This document shows, piece after piece, positions 23,428-32,340 of a stretch of 64,000 nt of DNA. Positions within the stretch are counted from its first letter, which is position 1, and each line of letters begins with the position of its first letter. This DNA comes from JAVKSL01 sp050744085 (GTDB lineage: Bacteria > Actinomycetota > Acidimicrobiia > Acidimicrobiales > JAJPHD01), in the NCBI GenBank assembly GCA_050744085.1, contig JBOGGU010000139.1, positions 1-64,000 on the forward strand. The letters run 5' to 3'. Under the pieces are notes generated by a model that did no database searches, was not told the origin of the DNA, and worked only from the letters and a program-made list of their open reading frames with translations. The translations under genes were made by a program, and so were the position numbers.

Positions 23428-24217
23428 GCCTGCCCAATGCGACCGGGGGGCCTTGGCCTGCCCGAAGCCTGCTGTAGCGCAGGAAGAGCATCGACTCGGC
23501 ACTTAGGACCTGCTCCAACTCCAGGGGCACCGGCCATGACCCGACCCCGGGCGCTGGCGCCAGCAAGCGGGAGTCGGCGGGGCCCACGAGCAGCGCCGAG
23601 AGCGACAGGCACAGCTCGTCAACGGCGTCGGCGCCTGCCAGGAGGCCTGCAAGGGTCGGCCCTCCCTCGCAGAGCACATGGGTGAGCCCGCGCCCCGCCA
23701 GGGCTGTGAGGGCCCGGTGGGCCTCGACTCGTGTGTCGCCGGCCACGATCACCTCGGCCAGCCCCGCCGCAGCCGACCGAAGCTCCATCGGGGCAGCCTC
23801 GGTGGTCAGCACCAGCGGCCTGCTCACCGCCTCGGCGAAGAAGCTGGCCGAGAGGTCCAGGGCCATGCTAGAGCTCACCACGGCGAACGGCGGGACCGGG
23901 GCAAGGCCGTGCTCGCAGCGCCATGAACGGCGATTGGCGCTGGGCCGGGCCGGCCCGTAACTTGCGCGCCGGACGGTCCCTGCTCCGACAAGGATCACGT
24001 CGCAAAGCCCCCGCAGGGTGGAGAAGACCAGGTTGTCCACGGGCGATGACAGCGGGCGGGCGCTGCCGTGAAGGTCAACCGCCCCGTCCAGGCTGCTCAC
24101 GAAGTTGACCCTGACGTGGACGCCTCGTCCAGGGCTCGGGTCGGGCCAGGCATACGCGGCATCCAGCTCCACGTCCTGCGCCGGCTCGGGGTACAGCCTG
24201 CGCACGATCTCGTTCAA
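23411..24217 (-). CDS. RibD C-terminal/dihydrofolate-reductase-fold pyrimidine reductase
   Basis: 268 residues. RibD_C signatures: HVRVNFVSSLDGAVDLHGSARPLSSPVDNLVFSTLRGLCDVILVGAGTVRRASYGP, and LTHVLCEGGPTLAGLLAGADAVDELCLSLSALLVG. The deaminase half of RibD is absent. Such stand-alone reductases use NADPH and act in riboflavin or related pathways, or as dihydrofolate-reductase-like enzymes. It overlaps the SRPBCC gene by ATGA at 24,214-24,217. Confidence 0.87.
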   Translation of the reverse strand: MNEIVRRLYPEPAQDVELDAAYAWPDPSPGRGVHVRVNFVSSLDGAVDLHGSARPLSSPVDNLVFSTLRGLCDVILVGAGTVRRASYGPARPSANRRSWRCEHGLAPVPPFAVVSSSMALDLSASFFAEAVSRPLVLTTEAAPMELRSAAAGLAEVIVAGDTRVEAHRALTALAGRGLTHVLCEGGPTLAGLLAGADAVDELCLSLSALLVGPADSRLLAPAPGVGSWPVPLELEQVLSAESMLFLRYSRLRAGQGPPVALGRLTSEP

Positions 24218-24726
24218 GGCCTGTGCCAGCTCGACAACTTGGTGGACCTGGGTTGCGACGGCGCGCCACTGCGGGTCAGCAGGACGCGCTCAACACGCGA
24301 TATCTCGGCGAGGCGCTCCAGGGTGGCTTCGATCGCCGAGGGGTGCCGCCGGTAGAACCCGAGTGCCCGGGACACGAAGGGTGCGTGAGCCGGCCTGCCG
24401 TCGAAGGTCTCGATGACCCGCGTGGCCTTGCCGTCCTGGACCGGCTCGAGCTCGTAACGCCAGATGTGGCCCCCGAAGTGCCGCCATGCGATGCGGCGCC
24501 CCTCCTCGAACTCGACCACCTGGTTGGTGACCTTGTAGGGAGCGCCGATCTTCATGCTCATCCCGAAGCGAGCCCCCGAAGACAGGCGCGCCGGCGCATT
24601 CGTGGGAGCCTTCACCGACCCCGACCCGTCAAAGCGGGCATGGGCGGCCGGGTCGGCGAGGAGGTCGAAGATTCGTTGGGCGGGGGCGTCGATGATGCGC
24701 GCTCGGGAGATCACGGGGCCGGGCAT
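24214..24726 (-). CDS. SRPBCC-family (START-like) protein
   Basis: 170 residues: ISRARIIDAPAQRIFDLLADPAAHARFDGSGSV at the N-terminus, then KVTNQVVEFEEGRRIAWRHFGGHIWRYELEP. This is the polyketide cyclase/START-like beta-barrel used to bind hydrophobic ligands. Ligand unknown. It is translationally coupled to the downstream reductase gene. Confidence 0.85.
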   Translation of the reverse strand: MPGPVISRARIIDAPAQRIFDLLADPAAHARFDGSGSVKAPTNAPARLSSGARFGMSMKIGAPYKVTNQVVEFEEGRRIAWRHFGGHIWRYELEPVQDGKATRVIETFDGRPAHAPFVSRALGFYRRHPSAIEATLERLAEISRVERVLLTRSGAPSQPRSTKLSSWHRP

Positions 24727-24841
24727 GAGACCACGCTATTCGCAGGGCCAGCAGGGCCGGCAGGGCCAGCCTGATCGGTCGCGCCAGCCGGGCAGGCCGG
24801 GCCCGCCGGGCCAGCCGGGCCAGGCGCAACCTCGCAGGGAG
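24727..24841. repeat. GC-rich imperfect tandem repeats
   Basis: A run of CCAGCCGGGC/CAGGGCCGG-type words between two same-strand genes. The plus strand reads a collagen-like Gly-x-x string, but no gene start or family supports translation. It is probably slippage-prone spacer and continues the pattern of short repeats seen in neighbouring genes. Confidence 0.5.
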
Positions 24842-26125
24842 TCAACTGCGCCCCTTCAGGCCGCGAGAGGCCCTGGTCAGCTCCTTGGCCCGAGCAGCAA
24901 CCTCCGCCAGGGCCTCGGCGAGCCGCCGTTGGGCCTCGGCCACTGCTGCGCTCGTGGCCGCCGCGGTGGTCGCGGCCGCGTTGGCAACCGCAGAGCCGTT
25001 GGCGACGGCTGAGCCCGCCGCGCTGGCGACGGCTGAGCCCGCCGCGCTGGCGGCCGCCCCCGCCCGACGCCTGCCGGCCTGCAGCCTGCCACCCGCCCCG
25101 GGGCCGCGTGGAGCGGCGGAGCTCGACAACCTGGCGGCCTTACCCAAAAGTGCCCGGAACATCCCGATGTCGAACGCGCCGTCTCTCGTCCTTCGAGTCC
25201 TGAGCGCCGCACCAGGGGGCCTCCTCAAGTCACCGACGACCCGGATGCGCTCCAGGACCCACAGCGCGTAGTAGCTCGGGTCCCACTCCCACCAGTAGAA
25301 GCCCTGGCGAGCCGACGTGGGGCAGTGGTGGTGGTTGTTGTGCCATCCCTCCCCGTTGGTCGCCAGCGCCACGAGGAACGAGTTGCGGCTGGTGTCAGGG
25401 GTTGCGTAGCGGCGCCGCCCGACCAAGTGGGTCACCGAGTTGACGACGAAGGTACCGTGCCACAGGGCCACTGTGGACCACACGAAGCCAACCACCACGC
25501 CGGCCCAGCCGAAGAGCCACCAGCACACGACGCCGAGGGCTATCGGGGCGACCAGCTGGAACTTGTTGAGGGCGACCAGCTCGGGGAACTTGGCGAAGTC
25601 ATCCATTATCTCGTAGTTCGTGGCCTTGTAGCGCCTCGACAGGATCCAACCGACGTGGCTCCACCAGAATCCCTGAAGTGGGGAGTGTGGGTCGCGGTCG
25701 GTGTCCCCGTATCGGTGGTGCTCACGGTGGTGCCCAGCCCACCAAAGGGGCCCCTTCTGCACGGCCGTGATCCCCCCGAGGCCCATGAGGAACTGGGGGA
25801 CCCGGCCCAGCCGGTAGCTGCGGTGGGAGAAGTAACGGTGGTAGCCAGCCGTGATGAAGAACATCCGCCCGAAGTACAACCCGGCGCACAGCACTAGGTC
25901 CTGCCAGGGCACGCCTGTCCAGATGGCTGCCAGTGGCGCCAGGTGCATGGCGACGAACGGGGCGCCCATCCACCAGTTCTTGGGCTCCTCGCGCCAGCGG
26001 TGCCTGATCGGGGCCACCTCCACCGAGGCCGAGCCCCCCAAAGGTCCCCCCAGGGCAGCCACTGCGGGGGCCTCGCCGGAGGTGGCGGGGGACAATGCCT
26101 GCGAGGGGGGGGCGCTAGCGGGCAC
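24842..26125 (-). CDS. Acyl-lipid/acyl-CoA delta-9-type fatty acid desaturase
   Basis: 427 residues. It has four to five membrane spans and the three His boxes of membrane desaturases: HRYFSH (96-101), HREHH (133-137) and HNNHH (262-266), which bind the di-iron site that inserts a cis double bond using O2. The C-terminal ~110 residues are an Ala-rich extension with in-frame repeats (SAVASAAGSAVANGSAVAN), absent from typical members. It begins with a GTG overlapping the end of the cyclopropane-synthase gene (11 nt), and the four-gene minus-strand run suggests unsaturated fatty acids are both made and further modified. Confidence 0.92.
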   Translation of the reverse strand: MPASAPPSQALSPATSGEAPAVAALGGPLGGSASVEVAPIRHRWREEPKNWWMGAPFVAMHLAPLAAIWTGVPWQDLVLCAGLYFGRMFFITAGYHRYFSHRSYRLGRVPQFLMGLGGITAVQKGPLWWAGHHREHHRYGDTDRDPHSPLQGFWWSHVGWILSRRYKATNYEIMDDFAKFPELVALNKFQLVAPIALGVVCWWLFGWAGVVVGFVWSTVALWHGTFVVNSVTHLVGRRRYATPDTSRNSFLVALATNGEGWHNNHHHCPTSARQGFYWWEWDPSYYALWVLERIRVVGDLRRPPGAALRTRRTRDGAFDIGMFRALLGKAARLSSSAAPRGPGAGGRLQAGRRRAGAAASAAGSAVASAAGSAVANGSAVANAAATTAAATSAAVAEAQRRLAEALAEVAARAKELTRASRGLKGRS

Positions 26126-27467
26126 GGGTCTCGAGGCAGGGTCGCCACATGGGCTTGGCCAGGATGACTTGGACGTCGCTCACGTGACGTTCCAGGAACC
26201 CAGCTTCGCAGTAGGCCAGGTAGAACCTCCAGAGGCGAAGGAAGCGCTGGTCCAAGCCCATGCGCTGGTGCTGGCCTCGGGCGGCATCGAAGCTGGCACG
26301 CCAGCGGGCGAGCGTCTCGGCGTAATGTCGGCCTATGTCCTCCAAGCCTATCACTCGGAGATCCCCAGCTCTGCTGGCCGTGTCGACGATGGCCCCAACC
26401 GATGGTATGTGGGACCCGGGGAAGATGAAGCGCTTGAGGAAGTCCTCGGTGTGCTTGGCCCGCTCGAAGGAGCGCTCCCCGATGACTATTGCCTGGAGCG
26501 CCATCAACCCGTCTGGCTTCAGCAGCCCTGAGCAGGTGGCAAAGTACCGGCCGTAGTCGCGCCAGTGCAGCGCCTCGATCATCTCGATGGACACCAGGGC
26601 GTCGTAGCTGCCGGTGAGGTCCCGGTAGTCGCTGCGCAGCACGGTGATGCGGCTGTCCAGCCCGGCTGCGTGGACCCTCTGGCGCATGTGGCGGTACTGG
26701 GCGGCCGAGATCGTCGTGGGGGTGACGTGCACCCCGTGGTGCCGCGCCGCGTGGATGGCGAAGCCCCCCCAGCCCCCGCCGATCTCCACCACCCGCGCTC
26801 CGGGGCGCAGGGCGAGCTTGATGCAGATGGTTTCGAGCTTGGCAGTGGAGGCCTCGGCCAGGGTTGCGTCGGGGCGCTCGAACAGGGCGCAGGAGTAGAC
26901 CATGGTCTCATCGAGGAAGGAGGCGAAGAACTCGTTGCCCAGGTCGTAGTGGGCGCTGATGAAGGCGCGATCCCGCTCCTTGTCCTCCCGATAGCTTGGC
27001 AGGGTCACCCGGTCCAGGATCGGTGCAGCTACCCTGGCGACGCCGCCGGCCCGGCTCTCCAGTGGCTTTGCCAGGCGCAGCAGGATCCGAAGCAGGCTGA
27101 CGAGGTCGTCGCTGTCCCACCATCCCTCGAAGTACCCCCGGCCAAGGCCGGCGCTGCGATCGGCGACCAGGGCGCTGTAGGCCCGGGGGGAGGCCACCCG
27201 CACGGTTGCGTGCAGCGCTTCCCCGCCGTCTTGTCCGATCGGAGCTGGGCCGATCGGGGCGCCGTAGCTGCGCGTCCGCCCCCCCTCGACGAGGTGCAGG
27301 CGGCTGTCACGCAAACGGCCAAGGACGCCGTGCACGATGGCACGGGCCAGGGCCCCGCGGGCCTCGCGTGAGCCGCCACCGGGGCTGGGCAAAGGCGCGC
27401 AAGGAACGCATCGCGGGGCTCCGGCCGGGCCCAGAGCTCCGGTGGCCTCGACCTCGGCCAGGCTCAC
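26115..27467 (-). CDS. Cyclopropane-fatty-acyl-phospholipid synthase family methyltransferase
   Basis: 450 residues from a GTG at 27467 that overlaps the DUF1365 stop as GTGA. The SAM site is VVEIGGGWGGFAIHAARHHG (about 226-245), with the family pieces YDLGNEFFASFLDETMVYSCALF, SIEMIEALHWRDYGRYF and FIFPGSHIPSV. The enzyme adds a methylene or methyl group from SAM across a lipid double bond. Next to a desaturase, the substrate is probably the newly made unsaturated chain. Together with DUF1365 and an FAD oxidoreductase it forms the set known in other bacteria from photooxidative stress regulons and furan fatty acid synthesis. Confidence 0.9.
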   Translation of the reverse strand: MSLAEVEATGALGPAGAPRCVPCAPLPSPGGGSREARGALARAIVHGVLGRLRDSRLHLVEGGRTRSYGAPIGPAPIGQDGGEALHATVRVASPRAYSALVADRSAGLGRGYFEGWWDSDDLVSLLRILLRLAKPLESRAGGVARVAAPILDRVTLPSYREDKERDRAFISAHYDLGNEFFASFLDETMVYSCALFERPDATLAEASTAKLETICIKLALRPGARVVEIGGGWGGFAIHAARHHGVHVTPTTISAAQYRHMRQRVHAAGLDSRITVLRSDYRDLTGSYDALVSIEMIEALHWRDYGRYFATCSGLLKPDGLMALQAIVIGERSFERAKHTEDFLKRFIFPGSHIPSVGAIVDTASRAGDLRVIGLEDIGRHYAETLARWRASFDAARGQHQRMGLDQRFLRLWRFYLAYCEAGFLERHVSDVQVILAKPMWRPCLETRAR

Positions 27468-28336
27468 CGCTGGCTCCCCACGCCTACGCCGGCCCCCACA
27501 GCCTCGCCGGCCTCGACCGCGCCGCCGGCCCCGACCTTGCCGCCGCCCGCCACCGCGCCGCCCGCCCCAAGCGGGCACACCGGGTGGGGGTGATACGGCA
27601 CCCCCTTGGCCCACAGCGCCGCCGCCTGACGGTAGATCCCCGCTGACACCCGCAGGGCCATCGCAGGGTGTCGTGCCAGCATGGAGCTCATAGAGGCCCG
27701 GCTCAGCTCGCGCCGGCGCAGCGACAGCTCGGTCAGGATGACCGGTGCCCCCCCCTCCTCCACGTCCACCGTCACCCGGAGCGCAGCGCCCGGGGGCTCG
27801 GCAACCACGCGGTAGGCCTGGTCCATCCCGCAGAACGGCGACACGTGCATCTCCTTGGCCACTGTGTGCTCGGCCCTCCCCTGCTCACCGAACAGGTAGC
27901 TGTGGCGCTCCCCCCAGGGAGTGTTGGTCACCTCTCCTAGCACGGCCGCCAGGCCTCCTGCTCCATCGAAGCAGTAATACAGGCTCAGCGGGTTGAACGA
28001 CCACCCAAAGCTTCGCCAGTTGGCGAGCAGCAGCACCGGGCCCTCAGGCCGGCGGCCGCACAGCTGCACCACCCGAGAGCGGGCCCGCTCGGCCAGGCCC
28101 GCCGACCCGCCAGAGGCCCTCCCCGAGGGCCCGCTCAGGTAGTCCTCCGCCCGCCAGCGCATCGGCGCCCCCCGCCGCTCCGACCATGCAGGGTGCATCG
28201 CCAGCACCTGGTCCAGCTCGGAGAGGTCGACGTAAGGCATCGCCACCTTGTAGCGCAGCTCGTGGGGACGCGGCAACAGGCGCCGGTGCCAGACCTCTCC
28301 TTCGTAGATTGCGCTGTTCATCCCAAAGCCAGGCAT
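27464..28336 (-). CDS. DUF1365-family protein
   Basis: 290 residues from the ATG at 28336 (AGGA upstream). Motifs IYEGEVWHRRLLPRPHELRYKVAMPYVDLSELD, LLANWRSFGWSFNPLSLYYCFD and TPWGERHSYLF are diagnostic of DUF1365. It is nearly always next to a cyclopropane synthase and an amine-oxidase-like flavoprotein, and is presumed to act on cyclopropyl or methylated acyl chains; the reaction is not firmly known to me. The tail is Gly/Ala/Val-rich and low-complexity. Coupled to the CFA gene by GTGA and starts 11 nt after the FAD gene ends. Confidence 0.88.
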   Translation of the reverse strand: MPGFGMNSAIYEGEVWHRRLLPRPHELRYKVAMPYVDLSELDQVLAMHPAWSERRGAPMRWRAEDYLSGPSGRASGGSAGLAERARSRVVQLCGRRPEGPVLLLANWRSFGWSFNPLSLYYCFDGAGGLAAVLGEVTNTPWGERHSYLFGEQGRAEHTVAKEMHVSPFCGMDQAYRVVAEPPGAALRVTVDVEEGGAPVILTELSLRRRELSRASMSSMLARHPAMALRVSAGIYRQAAALWAKGVPYHPHPVCPLGAGGAVAGGGKVGAGGAVEAGEAVGAGVGVGSQR

Positions 28337-28346
28337 CGACACAGTC

Positions 28347-29585
28347 CTACCCAGCGACGCCCAGAAGCCGTCCCACGTCCAGAGCCGAGCGGACACCGTC
28401 CTCGTGGAACCCGTAGCCGAACCACGCCCCGCAGTACCAGGTGGAGGCGTGGCCCTGCAGCTCGGCGAGCCGGCGCTGCGCCGCGATGGCCGGGCTGTCG
28501 AAGATGGGGTGCGCGTAGCTGAGCCGCCGGATCACCGACTCGGGGGCGATCTCGTCGTCGCGGTTGAGGGTGACGCAGAAGGCGTGGCGCGAGGTGATCC
28601 CCTGAAGCCGGTTGAGCAGGTAGGTCACGGTCGCCTCGGCCCGGCCGGGGATGAGGCGGTAGTTCCAGCTGGCCCATGCCCGCCGGCGCAGGGGCAGGGA
28701 CGATGGGTCGGTGTGGAGCACCACGGAGCTCTCCTGATAGTGCATGTCGCCGAGCAGCGAGGCCTCCAGTGCGCTGGGCCGGGCCAGGAGGCGGAGGGAC
28801 TGGTCCGAGTGGGTGGCCATCACCACCCCGTCGAAGTCCGCGGACCCGCCTTTGCCGAAATCCAACCTCACCCCGCCGCCCTCCCGCATGACCCGAGAGA
28901 CCGGTGAGCCCAGGTTGAGGCGGTCGCCGAGCCCGGCCACGATGCGCTCCACGTAGTGGACCGAGCCACCGGTGATCGTGCGCCAGCGGGGCTTGTCGAA
29001 AAGGTCCAGCATCCCGTGCTGGTCCAAGAACCGGGCCACAGTGAGGGCAGGGAAGCGAAGGAATCGGGCCGGGTCCGCCGACCAAAGCGCCGATCCCAGC
29101 GGGACCAGGTAGTGAGCGGCGAGCCGACCGCCGAAGTGGTGGCGCTCCAAGAACTCGGCCACGCTGCAGGTGTAGTCCTGGGTCCCTGCCAGGATCCGCA
29201 GGCGGCGGTGGAGCCGGGCGATGTCAGAGATCAGCCGGCTGAAAGACGGGCGCAGCAGGTTGGCACGCTGTGCGAACAGCCCGTTCGGCCCGGTCCCTCC
29301 GCGGTACTCGAAGCTCGGCGACGACACCGAGAAGCTCATGTCGCTCGGCTGGCTGGCGATGCCCAGCTCGCCCATGAGGGCGCTGAAGGCGGGGTAGTTG
29401 CGCTCGTTGAACACCAGGAACCCGGTGTCGAGCATGTGGGTCTCGTCCGCCAGGTCCACCCGGATGGTGTGGCTGTGGCCCCCCGGCCGGGTGTCCGCCT
29501 CGAACACCGACACGTCGTGCGCCCGAGCGAGGGCCCGTGCACAGACCAGGCCCGACACCCCGGCGCCGACGACTGCGATCCTCAC
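28347..29585 (-). CDS. FAD-dependent amine-oxidase-like oxidoreductase
   Basis: 412 residues. The GTG start begins the Rossmann FAD motif at once: RIAVVGAGVSGLVCARALARAHDVSVFEADTRPGGHSHT. Further conserved parts are MLDTGFLVFNERNYPAFSALM, GSVHYVERIV and VVMATHSDQSLRLL. It is predicted to be a flavin oxidoreductase (amine oxidase/protoporphyrinogen-oxidase fold) acting on the modified fatty acyl chain. It is first gene of a four-gene minus-strand run (FAD, DUF1365, CFA synthase, desaturase). Confidence 0.9.
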   Translation of the reverse strand: MRIAVVGAGVSGLVCARALARAHDVSVFEADTRPGGHSHTIRVDLADETHMLDTGFLVFNERNYPAFSALMGELGIASQPSDMSFSVSSPSFEYRGGTGPNGLFAQRANLLRPSFSRLISDIARLHRRLRILAGTQDYTCSVAEFLERHHFGGRLAAHYLVPLGSALWSADPARFLRFPALTVARFLDQHGMLDLFDKPRWRTITGGSVHYVERIVAGLGDRLNLGSPVSRVMREGGGVRLDFGKGGSADFDGVVMATHSDQSLRLLARPSALEASLLGDMHYQESSVVLHTDPSSLPLRRRAWASWNYRLIPGRAEATVTYLLNRLQGITSRHAFCVTLNRDDEIAPESVIRRLSYAHPIFDSPAIAAQRRLAELQGHASTWYCGAWFGYGFHEDGVRSALDVGRLLGVAG

Positions 29586-29708
29586 GGTTGGTATCCGGCA
29601 ACACCGTAGCTCGCGGATGTGCGCGCGGGTCGGTGGTGGGCAAGGCGGCTTGGCGAAATAGTGCCACATTTCGCCAAAGACCAGCCCCCACGAACCTCGG
29701 ATGTGCCC

Positions 29709-29714
29709 TAGGAT
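29709..29714 (+). promoter_or_regulatory. Leaderless -10 box TAGGAT for lprG
   Basis: TAGGAT is 6 nt before the ATG at 29721. No Shine-Dalgarno lies between, so translation should begin at the mRNA 5' end. Confidence 0.5.
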
Positions 29715-29720
29715 GCCGCG

Positions 29721-30407
29721 ATGCGCCGGGCTGGCTTGGGGTTCGCCCTCGTGGCGTTGGCGGTGGGGGCGGCGGCGTGCGGCGCCACGTCAGGGGGCGG
29801 CCCGAACGCAAGCAAGCTGCTGGGGTTGGCCAAGACGACGCTCGACGCCACACCGAGCGTGCATTTCTCCATCACCAGCAAGGGCGCCTCGGGGGGCACC
29901 GGCATCACCGGCGGCCAGGGGTCCCTGGTCCGGCCGGCGGGGATCACCGGGACCTTCGACTTGAACTACGGGGGCCTTCCGCTGACGATCCAGGTGGAGG
30001 CGGAAGGGGCCCGTTTCTACGCGAAGCTGCCTTTCTCGTCGAAGTTCAAGGCGGCCGACCCGGCGAAGTACGACCTGGGCAACCCGGAGCAGCTTTTCTC
30101 CACCACCCACGGGTTGAGCGGGATCCTCGCCGGCGCCAAGGGGGCGAAGCTGGACGGGACCACCCGCTTGTCGGGTGAGCTGCTCGACAAGGTGTCCGGG
30201 AGCGTCCCCGGGGCGGACATCCCGGTGATCCCCGACCTGGCTCCGTCAAAGCCAGTGTCGCTGCTGGTGGCAATCGACCCCACCAGCCACCAGGTGCGCC
30301 AAGTCACGCTGGTGGGCCCGTTCGTCTCGGCCACGGCCTCGACCACTTACGTGGTGACCCTCACCGGCTACGGCCAGCCGGTCAGCGTGAGCCTACCGTC
30401 GCCTTGA
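29721..30407 (+). CDS. lprG: LppX/LprG-family lipoprotein
   Basis: 228 residues. Lipoprotein signal RRAGLGFALVALAVGAAAC, then the LppX/LprAFG half-barrel: KTTLDATPSVHFSITSKG, GITGTFDLNYGGLPLTIQVEAEGARFYAKLPFSSKFKAADPAKYDLGNP, VSLLVAIDPTSHQVRQVTLVGPF. In M. tuberculosis LprG carries triacylated glycolipids and triacylglycerol to the outer membrane with the MFS transporter P55 encoded next to it. The same gene order (30428 start, 20 nt later) strongly supports that pairing here. Confidence 0.88.
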   Translation: MRRAGLGFALVALAVGAAACGATSGGGPNASKLLGLAKTTLDATPSVHFSITSKGASGGTGITGGQGSLVRPAGITGTFDLNYGGLPLTIQVEAEGARFYAKLPFSSKFKAADPAKYDLGNPEQLFSTTHGLSGILAGAKGAKLDGTTRLSGELLDKVSGSVPGADIPVIPDLAPSKPVSLLVAIDPTSHQVRQVTLVGPFVSATASTTYVVTLTGYGQPVSVSLPSP

Positions 30408-30427
30408 TCTGACCTAGCTTTCCGGGC

Positions 30428-32314
30428 GTGGCACACCGGGGCGCCCGTTGGCAGCTGGGCCTGGCGTGCGCGGGGGTGCTGCTGGCCGCTGCGGACACCT
30501 ATGTGGTGGTGGTCGCGCTGCCGGCGATCATGTCGGGGGTCGGGATCGGGCTCAACCAGCTGCAGCGGGCCACGCCGATCATCAGCGGGTACCTGCTGGG
30601 CTACGTGGCGGTGCTACCCCTGCTCGGGCGGCTTTCGGACCTGGTGGGGCGCCGGGCTGTGTTCAACGGCTGCCTGGTGGCCTTCGGCTTCGGGTCGCTG
30701 CTGACCGCCACCGCCCACTCGCTCGGGGTGGTGGTCGTGGGGCGGGGGCTGCAGGGCCTGGGAGGGGGCGGCATGGTGCCGGTCACCCTTTCTCTGGTTG
30801 CCGCTCGCTGGCCCGTCGAAAGGCGCGGCCTGCCGTTGGGGGTGGTTGGCGCGGTGCAGGAGCTGGGTGCGGTCCTCGGCCCGCTGTACGGGGCTGCGCT
30901 CGTGGCCCTGGCGGGCTGGCGGTGGATCTTCTGGGTCAACCTGCCCCTCGCCGCGCTCGTGGGAGTGCTGCTGGCGTTCACGGGGCGCCTCGGTGGGGCC
31001 GAGCTCGCCCCGGGCACCGTGGCGGGTCTGGCCGCGGGGGCGGGTGTGAGCGCCGGGGAGGGAGGCCGGGGCGAGTTGTCCGGGTCGTCCGGGTCGTCCG
31101 GGTCGTCCGGGTCGTCCGGGGAGCCGGGCCGGCGGGACCTGGTCGGCCTGGTGTTGGTCCTGCTCGGAGCGCTCGGGGCTGTCCTTGCCCTGGCGGCGCC
31201 GTCGGCCCTTTCCTCCAACGTCACGGTTGGGCGTCTTTACACGCCCGTCGTCTCCGGGCCCACGTGGGGGCTGCTGACCACGCCGCTCGCATTCGTGAGC
31301 CTGGCCCTGCTGGTGGCATTCGCCGCCCGGGAGTCCCTCGTCCCGGCCTCGGTCCGCCCCTTGCTGGCCCTGCGACGCCTGCGCAGCGTCCTGGCTGGCG
31401 CGGACCTGGTGGGTGCCGTGCTGCTGGCGGGGTTCCTGGCCTGCGTGGTGGTGCTTTTCTCCGCCTCGGACCCCAGCCGCCAGGTGATCGCATCCAGCGC
31501 CCCCGAGCTGATCCCGATCGGGCTGGTCTGCCTGGGCCTGCTGGCCTACCGCCAGCGCCGGACCCCGAACCCGCTGATCGACCCGGCGGTGGTGGCCGAT
31601 CGCGCCGCGTGGGGGTCCCTGGTGGTCAACCTGGCGATCGGCGCCGCGCTGATGGCCGCCTTGGTGGACGTGCCCCTGTTCGCCCGGGCCACCAGGTACC
31701 CCTCCTCGCAGCTCGGCGCGGCCCTGGAGCTGTTGAGGTTCTTGGTGGCCGTGCCGATTGGCGCGGTCCTCGGCGGGTTGGCTTCGAAGCGACGCTCCCT
31801 GGGACCGTGGGTGGCTGCGGGGGGGGTGGTCCTGGCCGCGGCTGCGTTCGCAGGGATGGCCCGCTGGTCCGCAGCGTCCATGGCCCAGCCGTGGGTGATC
31901 GGGGGGGTCCGGCTCCCCTTCGCCTTTGCCGACGTGGAGCTGGCTCTGTGCGGGCTGGGCTTCGGCCTGGCGATAGCCCCGGTTAACGCGGCAATCCTCG
32001 GCGCCGTGCCCGCCCGGCTCCACGGATTGGCGGCCTCGCTCGCCGTGGTGGCCCGCACCGTGGGGATGCTGGCCGGGATCTCGGCGCTGACCGCGGTGGG
32101 ACTGCACCGTTTCTATGTGTCCCAGGCCCGGATCGGCTCCCCTTTCAGCATCTGCCCTACGCACCCCTCCTCTTGTCCCGCGTACGACCGGGCCACCAGC
32201 CACGCCCTGCTCGGCGAGCTGCACACGATCTTCTTCGGTGCGGGCCTTTGTGCCCTGCTGGGCGCGTTGGGGGTGGTGCTGTTGCTGCGGCGTCGCCGGT
32301 CCGCTGCCGCCTGA
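30428..32314 (+). CDS. MFS lipid/drug exporter, P55 (Rv1410c) type
   Basis: 628 residues with 12-14 predicted spans. MFS motif A is LLGRLSDLVGRRAVF (about 60-74), followed by VVVGRGLQGLGGGGMVPVTLSLVAARWPVERRGLPLGVVGAVQELGAVLGPLYGAAL (motif C region) and WRWIFWVNLPLA. An in-frame repeat of GSS encoded by a 9-nt unit lies in the central cytosolic loop at about residue 220. In mycobacteria P55 exports lipids with LprG. GTG start 20 nt after lprG. Confidence 0.87.
   Translation: MAHRGARWQLGLACAGVLLAAADTYVVVVALPAIMSGVGIGLNQLQRATPIISGYLLGYVAVLPLLGRLSDLVGRRAVFNGCLVAFGFGSLLTATAHSLGVVVVGRGLQGLGGGGMVPVTLSLVAARWPVERRGLPLGVVGAVQELGAVLGPLYGAALVALAGWRWIFWVNLPLAALVGVLLAFTGRLGGAELAPGTVAGLAAGAGVSAGEGGRGELSGSSGSSGSSGSSGEPGRRDLVGLVLVLLGALGAVLALAAPSALSSNVTVGRLYTPVVSGPTWGLLTTPLAFVSLALLVAFAARESLVPASVRPLLALRRLRSVLAGADLVGAVLLAGFLACVVVLFSASDPSRQVIASSAPELIPIGLVCLGLLAYRQRRTPNPLIDPAVVADRAAWGSLVVNLAIGAALMAALVDVPLFARATRYPSSQLGAALELLRFLVAVPIGAVLGGLASKRRSLGPWVAAGGVVLAAAAFAGMARWSAASMAQPWVIGGVRLPFAFADVELALCGLGFGLAIAPVNAAILGAVPARLHGLAASLAVVARTVGMLAGISALTAVGLHRFYVSQARIGSPFSICPTHPSSCPAYDRATSHALLGELHTIFFGAGLCALLGALGVVLLLRRRRSAAA
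31081..31120 (+). repeat. 9-nt tandem repeat in the MFS loop
   Basis: Four copies of CGGGTCGTC in frame, encoding GSSGSSGSSGSSG in the central loop of the P55-type transporter. It is likely to vary in copy number. Confidence 0.75.
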
Positions 32315-32340
32315 CTGCCTCTGTCGGGCGCTGTCCGGCG

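Noticed and set aside
24554..25012. Collagen-like Gly-x-x plus-strand frame
   Set aside because: The Gly repeats come from a GC-rich intergenic repeat and the antisense of the desaturase tail; no signal peptide or start context.
30614..32224. 536-aa minus-strand frame opposite the MFS gene
   Set aside because: Gln/His/Arg/Gly-rich low-complexity sequence, antisense to a clear transporter; no start or domain.
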